Shown: positions 47,961 through 56,873, numbered from the stretch's first letter. The stretch: 64,000 bases of DNA from Parvibaculum sp041688015 (GCA_041688015.1 JBDNIY010000003.1:39166-103165), one strand, 5' to 3'. Notes: generated from the sequence alone by a model not told the origin. Numbers and translations are program-made.

Positions 47961-48300
47961 TCGCCAAATGCTGAATCTCGGTTCATCGCATTGACCGGCT
48001 TCAAATAGCGCCATTTGCTTACAAAACTCTAAATAAGTTAGCGGCAGCGAGCGCCATAAGCTCACCCTGCGTCCGATAGGCGGCGACCCCAGAGGTCACC
48101 AAGCCAGCCTCTGCCTACATCACATTATTTCCCGTAAAATAATTGTCCTTGCCCAAAACCCATTTCTTAAATTCCCGCCAATTGCCCCGCCCCGTGGCAA
48201 TGATGATACAGTCGCCAAAACATGGCGCAACCGCCTCTGAGCGGTCAAGTCGTTGTATTGATCCGAGGCATGGGGAGAGCCGCACAGCGGCCAATTTCAG

Positions 48301-50334
48301 ATGAATCAACTCAAAAACCTCTGGGCGCGTTGTGCGCCCGGCATGAGTGCACGTTTCCGTCTTGCGCTCTATATGGCCGCTGGCGCCATGGCGACCTTCA
48401 CGCTGCTGCGCCTCTTTTTGCTCACCGTGCTGGCCTCACCGCCGGCTGATCGCCCGCTGGGCGACATTATCCAAGCGCTCGCCCAAGGGGCCCTCCACGA
48501 TCTCGGCGTCGCCTTGATCTTCGGCACGGTCTATCTCGTTTTGTTCAATATCCGCGGGCGCGCTTGGCCGAAAAAATGGGGCCGCGGCACGCTGCGTACC
48601 ATCTTGACGCTCGGCATTTTCCTGCTGCTGTTCAGCGCCATTGCCGAAATCCTGTTTTGGGACGAGTTCGACAGCCGCCTCAACGGCATCGCGCTCTATT
48701 ATCTGATCTTCCCGCGCGAGGTGATCGGCAATCTACAAGAATCCTTCAATGCCGGCCTCTATACGCCGATGGTTGCGGCCCTCGCGCTGGTGCTTTCTTG
48801 GTTGATCCGCCGCCCCACCGCCGCCGCCCTCAACACGGACCAGCCCAAAGGCCAGCGCTTGCGTGAATTCGGCGCGGCCGCGCTCGCCCTCATCATCGTC
48901 CTGCCGTTGGCGCGCGCCCTGCCGCTCGACATCAGTGACAACCGCGAAGTCAGCCAGCTTTCCTATAATGGCTGGAACACCTTTATCAGCGCGGCGTTCA
49001 CCAACGATCAGGACTATGACGGCGTCTATCCCGGCATGGACGAACAAGAAGCCATCAAGGTGTTGCGCAAGCTCGTCGCCCAGCCCAACACGACCTTCAT
49101 TGACCCCGACAATGTGCGCTCCATCCTGCGCTATGTGGACAATGGCAACACACCACGCAAACTCAACATCGTCATCGTGACGAACGAGAGCTTTGGCTCC
49201 AAGTTTGTTGATGTGCTGGACAATCCCTCAGGGATCATTCTCACCCCCGCCCTTGACAAGCTCTCAAAAGAGAGCCTCTTCTTTACCAATATCTATCCCT
49301 CAGGCGACCGCACCGTGCGCGGTCTTGAAGCCACCGAAACGGGCTTTGCACCCATCCCCGGCATCTCGACCACACGCCGGAGCGAATCCCTCGACATGTA
49401 TTCACTGCCCTATCTCCTCAAGAGCTTTGGCTACAACACCACCGTGCTCTATGGCGGTCGTGCTGTGTTCGACAATATGGGCACCTTCTGGAAGGGCATC
49501 GGCTTTGATCCCGTCTGGGATGAAGCCGACATTCGCCACGACAGTTTCACCACCGCTTGGGGTGTCTCAGACGAAGACCTCTACACCGAAGCCCTGCGAC
49601 GCATGGATGAATTGTCGGCGGAGAAAAAACCGTTCCTGCTCACCATGATGACGGTGTCAAACCACCGCCCTTATGAATTCCCGCAAGATCACGTCAAATA
49701 TGATCCCGAGCTGTATAACCGCTACAACTCGGCGCGCTATGCCGACTGGGCCTATGGCGACTTTATCGAACGCGCCAAAGCGCATGGTTGGTTTAACAAC
49801 ACCGTCTTCGTTTTCGTGGCTGACCATAGCGAAAAGGTCAACGGCTCGGCGCAGGTGCCGTTGCAAAACATGCGCATCCCGATCCTGATCTACAGCCCCA
49901 AAAACATCGCCCCACAAACCGTGCCGACGCTCGGCGCCCAGCTTGATTTGATCCCGACACTGATGGGTCAATTGGGCTTTTCCTATGTCAGCCCCTTCTT
50001 CGGCAAAGACATCATGAAACTGCCCGCCGATGGCGGCTGGACCTCAACGGCGTTCAATTTCTCAATCGCCTATAGCCGCCCCGGTCATGCCGTTGTGCTT
50101 CGCCCGCAGCAAAAAACTTTGGGCTATGCCTTCACACCTGGCCTGATACCACTCAAGCTAGAAACGCCTGACCCCGAAACCGTGAAGGAAGCCATAGCCC
50201 TGACCCAGACCGCGCATCACATGTTCTATCACCACCAGTATCATATGCCGGCTGACCACAAATGGCCGCAGTATGATCCAGCGACAAAGAAGCTCGTCGA
50301 GGCGAAACCCGTCGCGCCAACCACCACGCCTTAA
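48301..50334 (+). CDS. LtaS-type membrane sulfatase/phosphoglycerol transferase
   Basis: 677 residues. Four to five hydrophobic helices occupy the first 215 residues (LALYMAAGAMATFTLLRLFL, TILTLGIFLLLFSAIAEILF, ALALIIVLPLARALPL). The extracytoplasmic sulfatase-fold domain follows: metal Glu in VTNESFGS, nucleophile Thr in PSGDRTVRGLEAT, and FVADHSEKV with the Asp-His pair. The family transfers phosphoglycerol-type groups to envelope glycans or lipids. The target here is unknown; in alphaproteobacteria such enzymes often decorate periplasmic glucans. A terminator follows, so it is monocistronic. Confidence 0.9.
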   Translation: MNQLKNLWARCAPGMSARFRLALYMAAGAMATFTLLRLFLLTVLASPPADRPLGDIIQALAQGALHDLGVALIFGTVYLVLFNIRGRAWPKKWGRGTLRTILTLGIFLLLFSAIAEILFWDEFDSRLNGIALYYLIFPREVIGNLQESFNAGLYTPMVAALALVLSWLIRRPTAAALNTDQPKGQRLREFGAAALALIIVLPLARALPLDISDNREVSQLSYNGWNTFISAAFTNDQDYDGVYPGMDEQEAIKVLRKLVAQPNTTFIDPDNVRSILRYVDNGNTPRKLNIVIVTNESFGSKFVDVLDNPSGIILTPALDKLSKESLFFTNIYPSGDRTVRGLEATETGFAPIPGISTTRRSESLDMYSLPYLLKSFGYNTTVLYGGRAVFDNMGTFWKGIGFDPVWDEADIRHDSFTTAWGVSDEDLYTEALRRMDELSAEKKPFLLTMMTVSNHRPYEFPQDHVKYDPELYNRYNSARYADWAYGDFIERAKAHGWFNNTVFVFVADHSEKVNGSAQVPLQNMRIPILIYSPKNIAPQTVPTLGAQLDLIPTLMGQLGFSYVSPFFGKDIMKLPADGGWTSTAFNFSIAYSRPGHAVVLRPQQKTLGYAFTPGLIPLKLETPDPETVKEAIALTQTAHHMFYHHQYHMPADHKWPQYDPATKKLVEAKPVAPTTTP

Positions 50335-50353
50335 GCGCATCCCCTTACAACGA

Positions 50354-50385
50354 AAGCCCCGTAGATAAACTGCGGGGCTTTTTTG
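50354..50385 (+). terminator. Rho-independent terminator after the LtaS-like gene
   Basis: AAAGCCCCG ... CGGGGCTTTTTT around an 11-base loop, 20 bases after the stop codon. Confidence 0.85.
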
Positions 50386-50419
50386 TCGGCGCGCCTTAAG
50401 TACGATCCCAAACCTAAAC

Positions 50420-50512
50420 CGTCATGCCCCTGCCCCGACTTGATCGGGGCATCAATCTCACCACATCCAATGACGCAAAAGAGGGATCACCCGATCAAGT
50501 CGGGTGATGACG
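50420..50512. repeat. Intergenic palindromic repeat, copy 3
   Basis: CGTCATGCCCCTGCCCCGAC, an inner CCCCGACTTGATCGGGGC hairpin, then CACCCGATCAAGTCGGGTGA and ATGACG. Nearly the same units occur at 52895-52998. Confidence 0.75.
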
Positions 50513-50539
50513 ACAACGTGTAAAGACACAAAAAAAGAC

Positions 50540-50724
50540 CCTCATCCTGAGGAGGCGCTCTTGCGCCGTCTCGAAGCCTCATCCTGAGGAGGCGCTCTTG
50601 CGCCGTCTCGAAGCCTCATCCTGAGGAGGTGCTCTTGCGCCGTCTCGAAGCCTCATCCTGAGGAGGTGCTCTTGCGCCGTCTCGAAGCCTCATCCTGAGG
50701 AGGCGCTCTTGCGCCGTCTCGAAG
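50540..50724. repeat. Five tandem copies of a 37-bp repeat
   Basis: Unit cctcatcctgaggaggNgct + cttgcgccgtctcgaag, at 50540, 50577, 50614, 50651 and 50688, differing only by a C/T at one position. The last copy runs into GACGAGG, which pairs with the CCTCATC at the unit start, so one unit plus this tail is a complete hairpin of the alphaproteobacterial 'cctcatcctgagg...gtctcgaaggacgagg' type. There are no spacers, so it is not a CRISPR array. Confidence 0.9.
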
Positions 50725-50760
50725 GACGAGGCCACTCACGCCCCCAAGCCGTCATGCCCC

Positions 50761-50812
50761 AAACTCAAACTCAAACCCAAACCCAAACCCAAACCCAAAC
50801 CCAAACCCAAAC
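50761..50812. repeat. Hexanucleotide tract (AAACTC)2(AAACCC)6, G-quadruplex-forming on the minus strand
   Basis: Perfect hexamers from 50761 to 50808 plus AAAC. The minus strand reads GTTT(GGGTTT)6, six G-triplets with three-base loops, a canonical G-quadruplex motif. It begins five bases past the monooxygenase stop, within that gene's expected 3' untranslated RNA. Just left of it is a truncated palindromic repeat start (aagccgtcatgcccc). Confidence 0.9.
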
Positions 50813-50817
50813 AATGC

Positions 50818-52014
50818 CTAGGCACTGTCCATTACCTTGGAAATATCCTTGATGAGCCGCCTCAACGTATAAAACCGCATCATCTGATCGCGCGCCCATG
50901 CGACGCGCGGCGATGAAACAAACATGAGCCGTGCCAGATTGCGCGAATTCTGTTGCGCCAGCTCCACGCGATGCCGCTGGCGCTTTTCATAAAGCTCAAG
51001 CGCATGGCCCATATGAGGCGCGTCGGCACGCGAAAGTTCATCGGCAAGCGCGGCGGCTGAATCCATCGCCACCGACGCGCCGACCCCTGCCGTTGGCAAA
51101 AACGCCGCCGCCGCATCACCTAGCAACACCACACGTCCACGCGACCAGACGCGCGCCCGACAATCTGCCATCGGCCAATAGAAGCTCGGCGCATCACGGT
51201 CGCGCATTTTCAACACATCAAGAAAAGGCCCCTTCGGCAACCGTGCTTCAATGGCGACGGCATAGCTTTCCGCGTCTGTCTCTTGCAACACGGCGTCTGG
51301 CCCGGCCAAAAAAATACCCACCCGCCCCGGCACTGGATAGAGCCCCATCCCCCAGCCCGCCGCCCATAATTCGCGGTAGGTGTCGGGATGTTCAACGTGC
51401 CCCTTGCTCCAGATCACCCAGCCGCCCCAGCCCGTCTCAAACGGCTCAACTTCTTTGGGCTTGAGCACCAGCGCGCGCGTCTGCGAATGCATACCGTCTG
51501 CCGCCACCACCAGATCGACACGTGTGCGCGAGCCATCATGGAACGTCACGTCCGCGCCATCGTCCTCTTGCGCAATCGTACTGACGCTGGCGTCATAGAT
51601 GATCGACCCGCAGGCCCCGCGCAATAGCGCAAGCAAATCACCACGCTCAATGCCGTCAAGCGAGCCAAACCGATCCACCAGTGGGGCCATCGGATAGCGC
51701 CGGATCAGCCGCCCGCGCCGATTGTGCATGGCGTAATAATTCATCGCTAGGCTTTTTGCGCGTAACGGCGCGGCCAAGTTGAGCCCGTTCAACACGCGCC
51801 CCCCCAGCGGCATCAGGCCAAGCATGTAGCCATTATCTAAGGCATCTTTGTTGCGCTCAATCACAGCCACACGTTCGCCACGTTGGCTGAGCAGCGCCGC
51901 CAGCGTCGCCCCCGCAATGCCCGCCCCGACAATCAAAATGCGCAGCCGTGCACCGTCCAACTGGCGCGCCACTTGATCGCCAACCGACGGTGTGGGCATC
52001 TTTGCATCGCTCAT
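50818..52014 (-). CDS. FAD-dependent monooxygenase
   Basis: 398 residues from the ATG at 52014. Rossmann motif LRILIVGAGIAGATLAALLS, the DG motif LVVAADGMHSQTR and the second FAD motif GRVVLLGDAAAAFLPTAGVG are those of the aromatic hydroxylase (PHBH-like, PF01494) family. Probably hydroxylates a small aromatic or hydrophobic compound with NAD(P)H. It lies 43 bases after a tetR gene in the same direction, so ligand-induced expression is likely. The substrate is unknown. Confidence 0.88.
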   Translation of the reverse strand: MSDAKMPTPSVGDQVARQLDGARLRILIVGAGIAGATLAALLSQRGERVAVIERNKDALDNGYMLGLMPLGGRVLNGLNLAAPLRAKSLAMNYYAMHNRRGRLIRRYPMAPLVDRFGSLDGIERGDLLALLRGACGSIIYDASVSTIAQEDDGADVTFHDGSRTRVDLVVAADGMHSQTRALVLKPKEVEPFETGWGGWVIWSKGHVEHPDTYRELWAAGWGMGLYPVPGRVGIFLAGPDAVLQETDAESYAVAIEARLPKGPFLDVLKMRDRDAPSFYWPMADCRARVWSRGRVVLLGDAAAAFLPTAGVGASVAMDSAAALADELSRADAPHMGHALELYEKRQRHRVELAQQNSRNLARLMFVSSPRVAWARDQMMRFYTLRRLIKDISKVMDSA

Positions 52015-52056
52015 GGTCAATCCCTTTTCTCAGCACATCTATCATCTGTTATCAGA

Positions 52057-52716
52057 TTATTTTTTGGCTGGGCGCTTCACCATCGCTTTGAACATGCCCA
52101 GCACTTCGGCGTTAAGGCGCAAGGCTTCATCAGGCGTGAGCGCTGTCCAATGTGTTGCAAACCAACGGTCGGCCTCGCGTGCCGCGCCAAAGATCATCTC
52201 GACCAACAGCGTTTGCGGCAGATCATCGCGCACCGCGCCCACCGCTTGGCCCGCGACAATCCATTGGTCAAGGCTGGCACGAAACCGCGAGACGAGATCG
52301 CCGACCGCCTCAAGACTGCCTGCACTGTCATAAATCCCGCGCGCCAGTGTCGCGAGTGGCGCGTCGGCAACCAGCACCATGGTAAGCCGCGAAAACACAC
52401 CTTCAACCTGCGCCCAGAAGGCGCGCGACGATGTCGGTGCCACAAAATGAAAATCCATCTGGGCGGTCAACCGCTCAAAGCCGCGCTCGATCACCGCGCG
52501 ATATAGGTCGGCCTTGCCGGTGACATAATAGTAGGCCTGCCCCTTGCTCATACCCGCATCCGCCAAAATGCGATTGAGCGAAGCCGCCTCAAATCCATGC
52601 GCTAAAAATTCACGCGCCGCCGGATCAAGCAATTCAGCGCGGCGTTCTGCACTTAAGCCCAGCAGGCGATCTCGCGGCGCTTCTTTTTTAGGGGGTGCAG
52701 GCTTAGCGCGCGTCAT
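52057..52716 (-). CDS. TetR-family transcriptional regulator
   Basis: 219 residues. The N-terminal helix-turn-helix is AAREFLAHGFEAASLNRILA, DAGMSKGQAYYYVTGKADLY (about residues 32-71), preceded by a basic tail (MTRAKPAPPKKEAPRDRLL). The C-terminal domain would bind an inducer. The palindrome at 52738-52760, 22 bases upstream of its start, is the obvious operator for autoregulation and control of the downstream monooxygenase. Confidence 0.92.
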   Translation of the reverse strand: MTRAKPAPPKKEAPRDRLLGLSAERRAELLDPAAREFLAHGFEAASLNRILADAGMSKGQAYYYVTGKADLYRAVIERGFERLTAQMDFHFVAPTSSRAFWAQVEGVFSRLTMVLVADAPLATLARGIYDSAGSLEAVGDLVSRFRASLDQWIVAGQAVGAVRDDLPQTLLVEMIFGAAREADRWFATHWTALTPDEALRLNAEVLGMFKAMVKRPAKK

Positions 52717-52737
52717 GACAAATGTCCTTCGCCGCTG

Positions 52738-52760
52738 AATTTAGACCGATGGTCTAAATT
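52738..52760. promoter_or_regulatory. TetR operator
   Basis: AATTTAGACC-GAT-GGTCTAAATT, a perfect 10-bp inverted repeat with a 3-base centre, immediately upstream of the tetR gene. Size and symmetry suit a TetR dimer site. Confidence 0.8.
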
Positions 52761-52795
52761 TGTCAAAACCAACCCAAAGCCATGACACAAAAAAC

Positions 52796-52869
52796 CCTCA
52801 TCCTGAAGAGGCGCCCTCGCGCCGTCTCGAAGCCTCATCCTGAGGAGGCGCTCTTGCGCCGTCTCGAAG
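52796..52869. repeat. Two tandem copies of the 37-bp repeat
   Basis: Copies at 52796 (diverged, three differences) and 52833 (identical to the main unit), closed by GACGAGG at 52870-52876. Same family as 50540-50724. Confidence 0.85.
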
Positions 52870-52894
52870 GACGAGGCCCCTCACGCCACCAAGC

Positions 52895-52998
52895 CGTCAT
52901 GCCCCTACCCCGACTTGATCGGGGTATCAACCGGGGCATCCAGCTCTCTCCGCATGGTGAGCCCAAGATGGATCACCCGATCAAGTCGAGTGATGACG
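52895..52998. repeat. Intergenic palindromic repeat, copy 4
   Basis: CGTCATGCCCCTACCCCGAC, inner CCCCGACTTGATCGGGG hairpin, then ATCACCCGATCAAGTCGAGT and GATGACG. It follows the 37-bp repeats with the same joining sequence (aagccgtcatgcccc) seen at 50742-50760. Confidence 0.75.
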
Positions 52999-53039
52999 AA
53001 TATGAAGCTACGCTTTCACGTCCACCATCAACCAAACCC

Positions 53040-54197
53040 TCAAAACAAACTGCTCACCGACACCGCCGTGGAATTTCCCGGCAGCGTAATCAACATGCCG
53101 TCTTGGCCGACTTTCGTCTCGCCATCGCCACGCGCCGCCGCCACGCCGCGCATGAACATATGCTTGGCCAAAGCGTTAGGCAGCGGCGGCACAAGATGCG
53201 ATAGGACCAGCAGCTTCACATGCGCGGCCTTGGCAATCTCGGCGGCCTCGACGGGCGAGGTGTGATAATTGATCGTGTCGTTCAGCATCTTGGCCAAACG
53301 CGGGCTGCCTGCGTCCCTGACCGGGTCTTCCAGCAGTTTGACCATGTCGTGGTTCAGCGCCTCATGCACCAACAGATCAGCATTTTGTGAAAACCGCTCA
53401 ACGCTTTCGGTCTTCTTGGTGTCGCCACTAAAAACCGCGACGCGGCCTGCATATTCGACCCGGTAGCCATAGGCGGGTTTGACCGGTCCATGATCAACAA
53501 GAAACGCGGAAATCTTCAACCCGTCGCGATCATAGACGGGCACCAGCTCATCCATCGCCGGAGTGGGAATCTCATGCCCCACCATATCTGCGCCATTGGG
53601 ATTGAGATAATCAGCCCCGTGATGAAGGATGCGGTAGGCCGCATCATCGTCATAGGCCAAGGTGAACCCATGCACCACATCAAGCACGCTCTTGGTACCA
53701 AAATGATGACCCTTGTCGTCAGCATCAGCGGTCGGCTCAGGCAAAGCGCCTGGCCCCCAGACGTCGAGCGGCTTGATGCGCCCATTGATCCAGCTTTGCA
53801 CGCCGAACTCGCCCAGATCACCAATATGATCCGAGTGCAGATGAGTGAGCAACACCGTATCGATCTTGCCGCCGGGCAAACGCATTTGAGAAAACTTCGC
53901 CCAGGAGCCGGGGCCGGTGTCGATGATAACGATATGCCCGCCCGCAATCACCGCCGAGCAGGCATTGGCCCGCGTCGGATCGGGCATCGGCGAGCCTGTG
54001 CCACACAGCGCCACATGCAGCGCACCGTCGGTGAGCAAGTTGGCCGTGGCATTGCCCGCAAGCCGCGCTTTGATGGTCCGCACCATCGCCGCGTCCTGAA
54101 CGCTCGGCACGGTCCAGATGACCGCAAAGCCAGCTACCAGCACGACGCCCACTGCGACAACAATCCCCGCCACTATCTTTGTGATTTTTCTGCTCAT
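53040..54197 (-). CDS. Metallo-beta-lactamase-fold hydrolase with signal anchor
   Basis: 385 residues from the ATG at 54197, which follows GGGGAGCGAC. N-terminal hydrophobic helix (IVAGIVVAVGVVLVAGFAVI), then the MBL domain: metal motif LLTHLHSDHIGDLGE, CGTGSPMPDPTRANACS, VFSGDTKKTE and LVLSHLVPP. It resembles RNase Z/arylsulfatase-type MBL proteins but is exported or membrane-anchored. The substrate is unknown. It is encoded between the repeat block and mdh. Confidence 0.85.
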   Translation of the reverse strand: MSRKITKIVAGIVVAVGVVLVAGFAVIWTVPSVQDAAMVRTIKARLAGNATANLLTDGALHVALCGTGSPMPDPTRANACSAVIAGGHIVIIDTGPGSWAKFSQMRLPGGKIDTVLLTHLHSDHIGDLGEFGVQSWINGRIKPLDVWGPGALPEPTADADDKGHHFGTKSVLDVVHGFTLAYDDDAAYRILHHGADYLNPNGADMVGHEIPTPAMDELVPVYDRDGLKISAFLVDHGPVKPAYGYRVEYAGRVAVFSGDTKKTESVERFSQNADLLVHEALNHDMVKLLEDPVRDAGSPRLAKMLNDTINYHTSPVEAAEIAKAAHVKLLVLSHLVPPLPNALAKHMFMRGVAAARGDGETKVGQDGMLITLPGNSTAVSVSSLF

Positions 54198-54351
54198 GTC
54201 GCGCTCCCCATTGTCCCCGGTCTTTCGGGATCCAAATCCCTGACCTAAAATATCCCCAACGGGGAACATCATCTCTCCCCATGATTAATGGACAACATTA
54301 ATTAGATTGTCCTCGTTTGGCAAGCGGGGATAAACGCCAAAAACAAAACGT

Positions 54352-54387
54352 CAAAAACAAACGGACGGCGCTTGCGCACCGTCCGTT
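54352..54387 (-). terminator. Rho-independent terminator of mdh
   Basis: Stem ACGGACGG/CCGTCCGT with a partly paired middle; on the minus strand it is followed by TTGTTTTT. It lies about 80 bases after mdh. Confidence 0.85.
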
Positions 54388-54467
54388 CTGATATCGTTTC
54401 AAGTCTCGACCTACCTCGACATGAATAGGCTCGAAACAGCTCGAATTTGTGCAGGAAAGGCTCGGAA

Positions 54468-55460
54468 TTACTTCTTCGATCCGACCGCAGGCGCGCTCTT
54501 GGCGACGCTGGGTTCGATTTCCTTGCATGCGCCGATCAGACCGACCACCGCATCGACCGACTTCTGGAAGGCCTGCTTTTCAGAGGCATCGAGTTCGATC
54601 TCGACAATCCGCTCCACGCCGCCCGCACCGATCACCACCGGCACGCCGACATAAATGTCCTTCTGGCCGTACTGACCATCAAGATAGGCCGCGCAGGGCA
54701 TAACCCGCTTTTGGTCACCCAGATAGGCTTCCGCCATGGCAATGCCCGAGGCGGCAGGCGCATAAAAGGCCGAACCCGTCTTCAGCAAACCAACAATTTC
54801 CGCGCCGCCATCGCGCGTGCGCTGGATGATTTTGTCGAGCTTATCCTGGGTCGTCCAACCCATTTTAATGAGGTCTGGCAAGGGGATACCCCCAACGGTC
54901 GAATAGCGCGGCAGCGGCACCATGGTGTCGCCATGGCCGCCCAGCACGAAGGCCGTCACATCTTCAACCGAGACATTGAACTCACGGGCCAGAAACAGAC
55001 GGAAACGCGAGCTATCGAGCACGCCCGCCATGCCCACGACCTTATTATGCGGCAAGCCAGAGAACTGACGCAGCGCCCAGACCATCGCGTCCAGCGGATT
55101 GGTGATGCAGATCACAAAGGCGTCAGGCGCATGTTTGGCAATGCCTTCGCCCACTTGCTTCATCACTTTAAGGTTGATGCCGAGCAGATCGTCACGGCTC
55201 ATGCCGGGCTTGCGCGGCACGCCCGCCGTCACGATGACAACGTCTGCGCCTTCGATACCCTTATAGTCATTTGCGCCCGAAAGTGCCGCATTATAGCCCT
55301 CAACGGGCGATGCTTGCGCCAGATCCAGCGCTTTGCCTTGCGGCAGGCCTTCCGCAATATCGAACACGACGATGTCGCCGAGCTCCTTCAGTCCAGCCAA
55401 CAAAGCGAGCGTTCCGCCGATCTGTCCGCCGCCGATGAGTGCAATTTTCTTGCGCGCCAT
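54468..55460 (-). CDS. mdh: Malate dehydrogenase
   Basis: 330 residues from the ATG at 55460. NAD site KKIALIGGGQIGGTLALLAG, VTAGVPRKPGMSRDDLLGIN, CITNPLDAMVWALRQFSGLP and the catalytic VLGGHGDTMVPL are those of the LDH-like MDH of alphaproteobacteria. The C-terminal tail SVAKSAPAVGSKK is some ten residues longer than usual. In this class mdh normally sits right before sucC; here about 6.6 kb separates them. Confidence 0.97.
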   Translation of the reverse strand: MARKKIALIGGGQIGGTLALLAGLKELGDIVVFDIAEGLPQGKALDLAQASPVEGYNAALSGANDYKGIEGADVVIVTAGVPRKPGMSRDDLLGINLKVMKQVGEGIAKHAPDAFVICITNPLDAMVWALRQFSGLPHNKVVGMAGVLDSSRFRLFLAREFNVSVEDVTAFVLGGHGDTMVPLPRYSTVGGIPLPDLIKMGWTTQDKLDKIIQRTRDGGAEIVGLLKTGSAFYAPAASGIAMAEAYLGDQKRVMPCAAYLDGQYGQKDIYVGVPVVIGAGGVERIVEIELDASEKQAFQKSVDAVVGLIGACKEIEPSVAKSAPAVGSKK

Positions 55461-55725
55461 TTGAAAAGCCTCTGTCAGTGATGGGGGCACTGTGCGACCA
55501 AAAGGACGCCGCCGCGCTCCTGTGAGAATGATGAGCGCTCATAGCGCGAATCCGCGAAAACCGCAATAAACAGCGCATCACGGTTAACTAACAATTGCAC
55601 TCTTTGTTGACGAAGAACCCCGCTGGGCGCACCCTCCCGTTTTGATACAGGCAAGATGCGGGCATTTTCCGCACCAATGCCCGCCGCGGGGGCGGCGCTC
55701 AGTCGAGTGCGTAGGGGCGGTAAGT

Positions 55726-56169
55726 ATGACAGAGCATTTTAGCATGAGTTTGGCACGACGCTTGGGCCTCGCGGCCATGATAGTCAGCTTGGCTGGCTGC
55801 ACGGTCCCTGCTGTTGTCAGCCTCACACAGGCAAAAATCCTCTCGCTTGCGGGCCTCAGCGCCAACATCATGTCAGGCCATGATTTTTCAAAACAAAGCG
55901 GTTCCGCCGCCGCCGAACTTGACCCTGAATTGCTAGGCTTTGCGCCGATTGATCGCCGTGCCGCGGAAGACTTCTCGCTTGAAATCGCCCGCAAACAGAA
56001 CGCGGGCCTTGAGGCCCCAATGCTCTCCTTTGGCATGTTGTCAGCCACCTTCGGCTCGTCTTACACTTACGAATTGAGTGTGAAACCCGGTCCAGACGGG
56101 GCGCGCCTTGCGGCAGCAACGCCTGAACGTGCCGGCCGCATCCTGCTCACGCCCGGCCATGGCGGCTGA
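55726..56169 (+). CDS. Putative small lipoprotein
   Basis: 147 residues. The N-terminus (MSLARRLGLAAMIVSLAGCT) is a lipoprotein signal with lipobox LAGC. The rest (SLTQAKILSLAGLSANIMSG, KQSGSAAAELDPELLGFAPI) matches no family I know. Start at 55726 or 55744. It is divergent from mdh across 265 bases without a gene. Confidence 0.65.
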   Translation: MTEHFSMSLARRLGLAAMIVSLAGCTVPAVVSLTQAKILSLAGLSANIMSGHDFSKQSGSAAAELDPELLGFAPIDRRAAEDFSLEIARKQNAGLEAPMLSFGMLSATFGSSYTYELSVKPGPDGARLAAATPERAGRILLTPGHGG

Positions 56170-56330
56170 CCGAGACGTCTGATTTCTCTATCAAAGTTCA
56201 AAATTTTGTAGGCTAGGCAAGCGTTTAGCCATACTTTCGCACGCCTCCCACCGATCCAGACATAAAAAATAACCCGCAAAGGGCTTGGCGCCGACTAACT
56301 TCGATATATCTTAGTTATTCGGAGAAATAT

Positions 56331-56873
56331 ATGTTCAACCATCACCACGACCGGCACCGCAAAAGTTGGGGCCGGGGCCGCCATGGCATGGGCTTTGGCG
56401 GCCATCACGGCGGCCGCCGACGCGCTTTCGAGCAAGGCGACCTGCGCCTTGTCATCCTGAAACTCATCGCCGACGAGCCGCGCCACGGCTACGACATCAT
56501 CAAGGCCATTGAAGCCACCTTTGGCGGCACCTATAGCCCCAGCCCCGGCACAGTTTACCCTACGTTGACCCTGCTCGACAACCAGGGCTTTGCCACCGTC
56601 ACGCCCGAAGGCGCCAAGAAACTCTATGCCGTCACGCCTGAAGGCACGGCTTTTCTCGAGGCCAACAAAGCGACCGTTGACGCGCTGTTTGTGCGCATGG
56701 ACAAGGCGCGCCGCGCCTTTGGCCGTGGCCTCACTCCTGAAATCCGCCGTGCCCTGCAAAATTTTCGCACCGCCTTCGAGCTACGCGTTGAGCGCGGAAA
56801 CCTCACCGACGAAGGCATCACCGCCATCGCCAAAGCCATCGACGAGGCCGCCGCCGCCGTCGAACGTGCCTAA
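56331..56873 (+). CDS. PadR-family transcriptional regulator
   Basis: 180 residues. A His/Gly/Arg-rich start (MFNHHHDRHRKSWGRGRHGM, GFGGHHGGRRR) could bind metal. The winged helix is LRLVILKLIADEPRHGYDII, KAIEATFGGTYSPSPGTVYP, TLTLLDNQGFATV, typical of PadR. The sequence TTCGATATATCTTAG just upstream is a plausible operator half. It is followed by an O-methyltransferase gene, the likely target. Confidence 0.9.
   Translation: MFNHHHDRHRKSWGRGRHGMGFGGHHGGRRRAFEQGDLRLVILKLIADEPRHGYDIIKAIEATFGGTYSPSPGTVYPTLTLLDNQGFATVTPEGAKKLYAVTPEGTAFLEANKATVDALFVRMDKARRAFGRGLTPEIRRALQNFRTAFELRVERGNLTDEGITAIAKAIDEAAAAVERA

Larger units (their letters stand above)
47833..48300. other. Divergent control region between sucC and the LtaS-like gene
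   Basis: I see no gene here. On the minus strand a sucC promoter is likely (see 47933-47960). The leader holds a 16-bp tandem repeat (47885-47916). The middle (about 48000-48240) is A+T-richer and holds no supported ORF; the 64-codon frame at 48115-48309 has no ribosome site and poor composition. Confidence 0.5.

Noticed and set aside
48115..48309. 64-codon minus-strand ORF in the sucC upstream region
   Set aside because: It has no ribosome site and overlaps the start of the LtaS-like gene on the other strand.
50540..50724. CRISPR-like array of 37-bp repeats
   Set aside because: The units abut with no spacers between them and match the known intergenic hairpin type; no cas genes are in the window.
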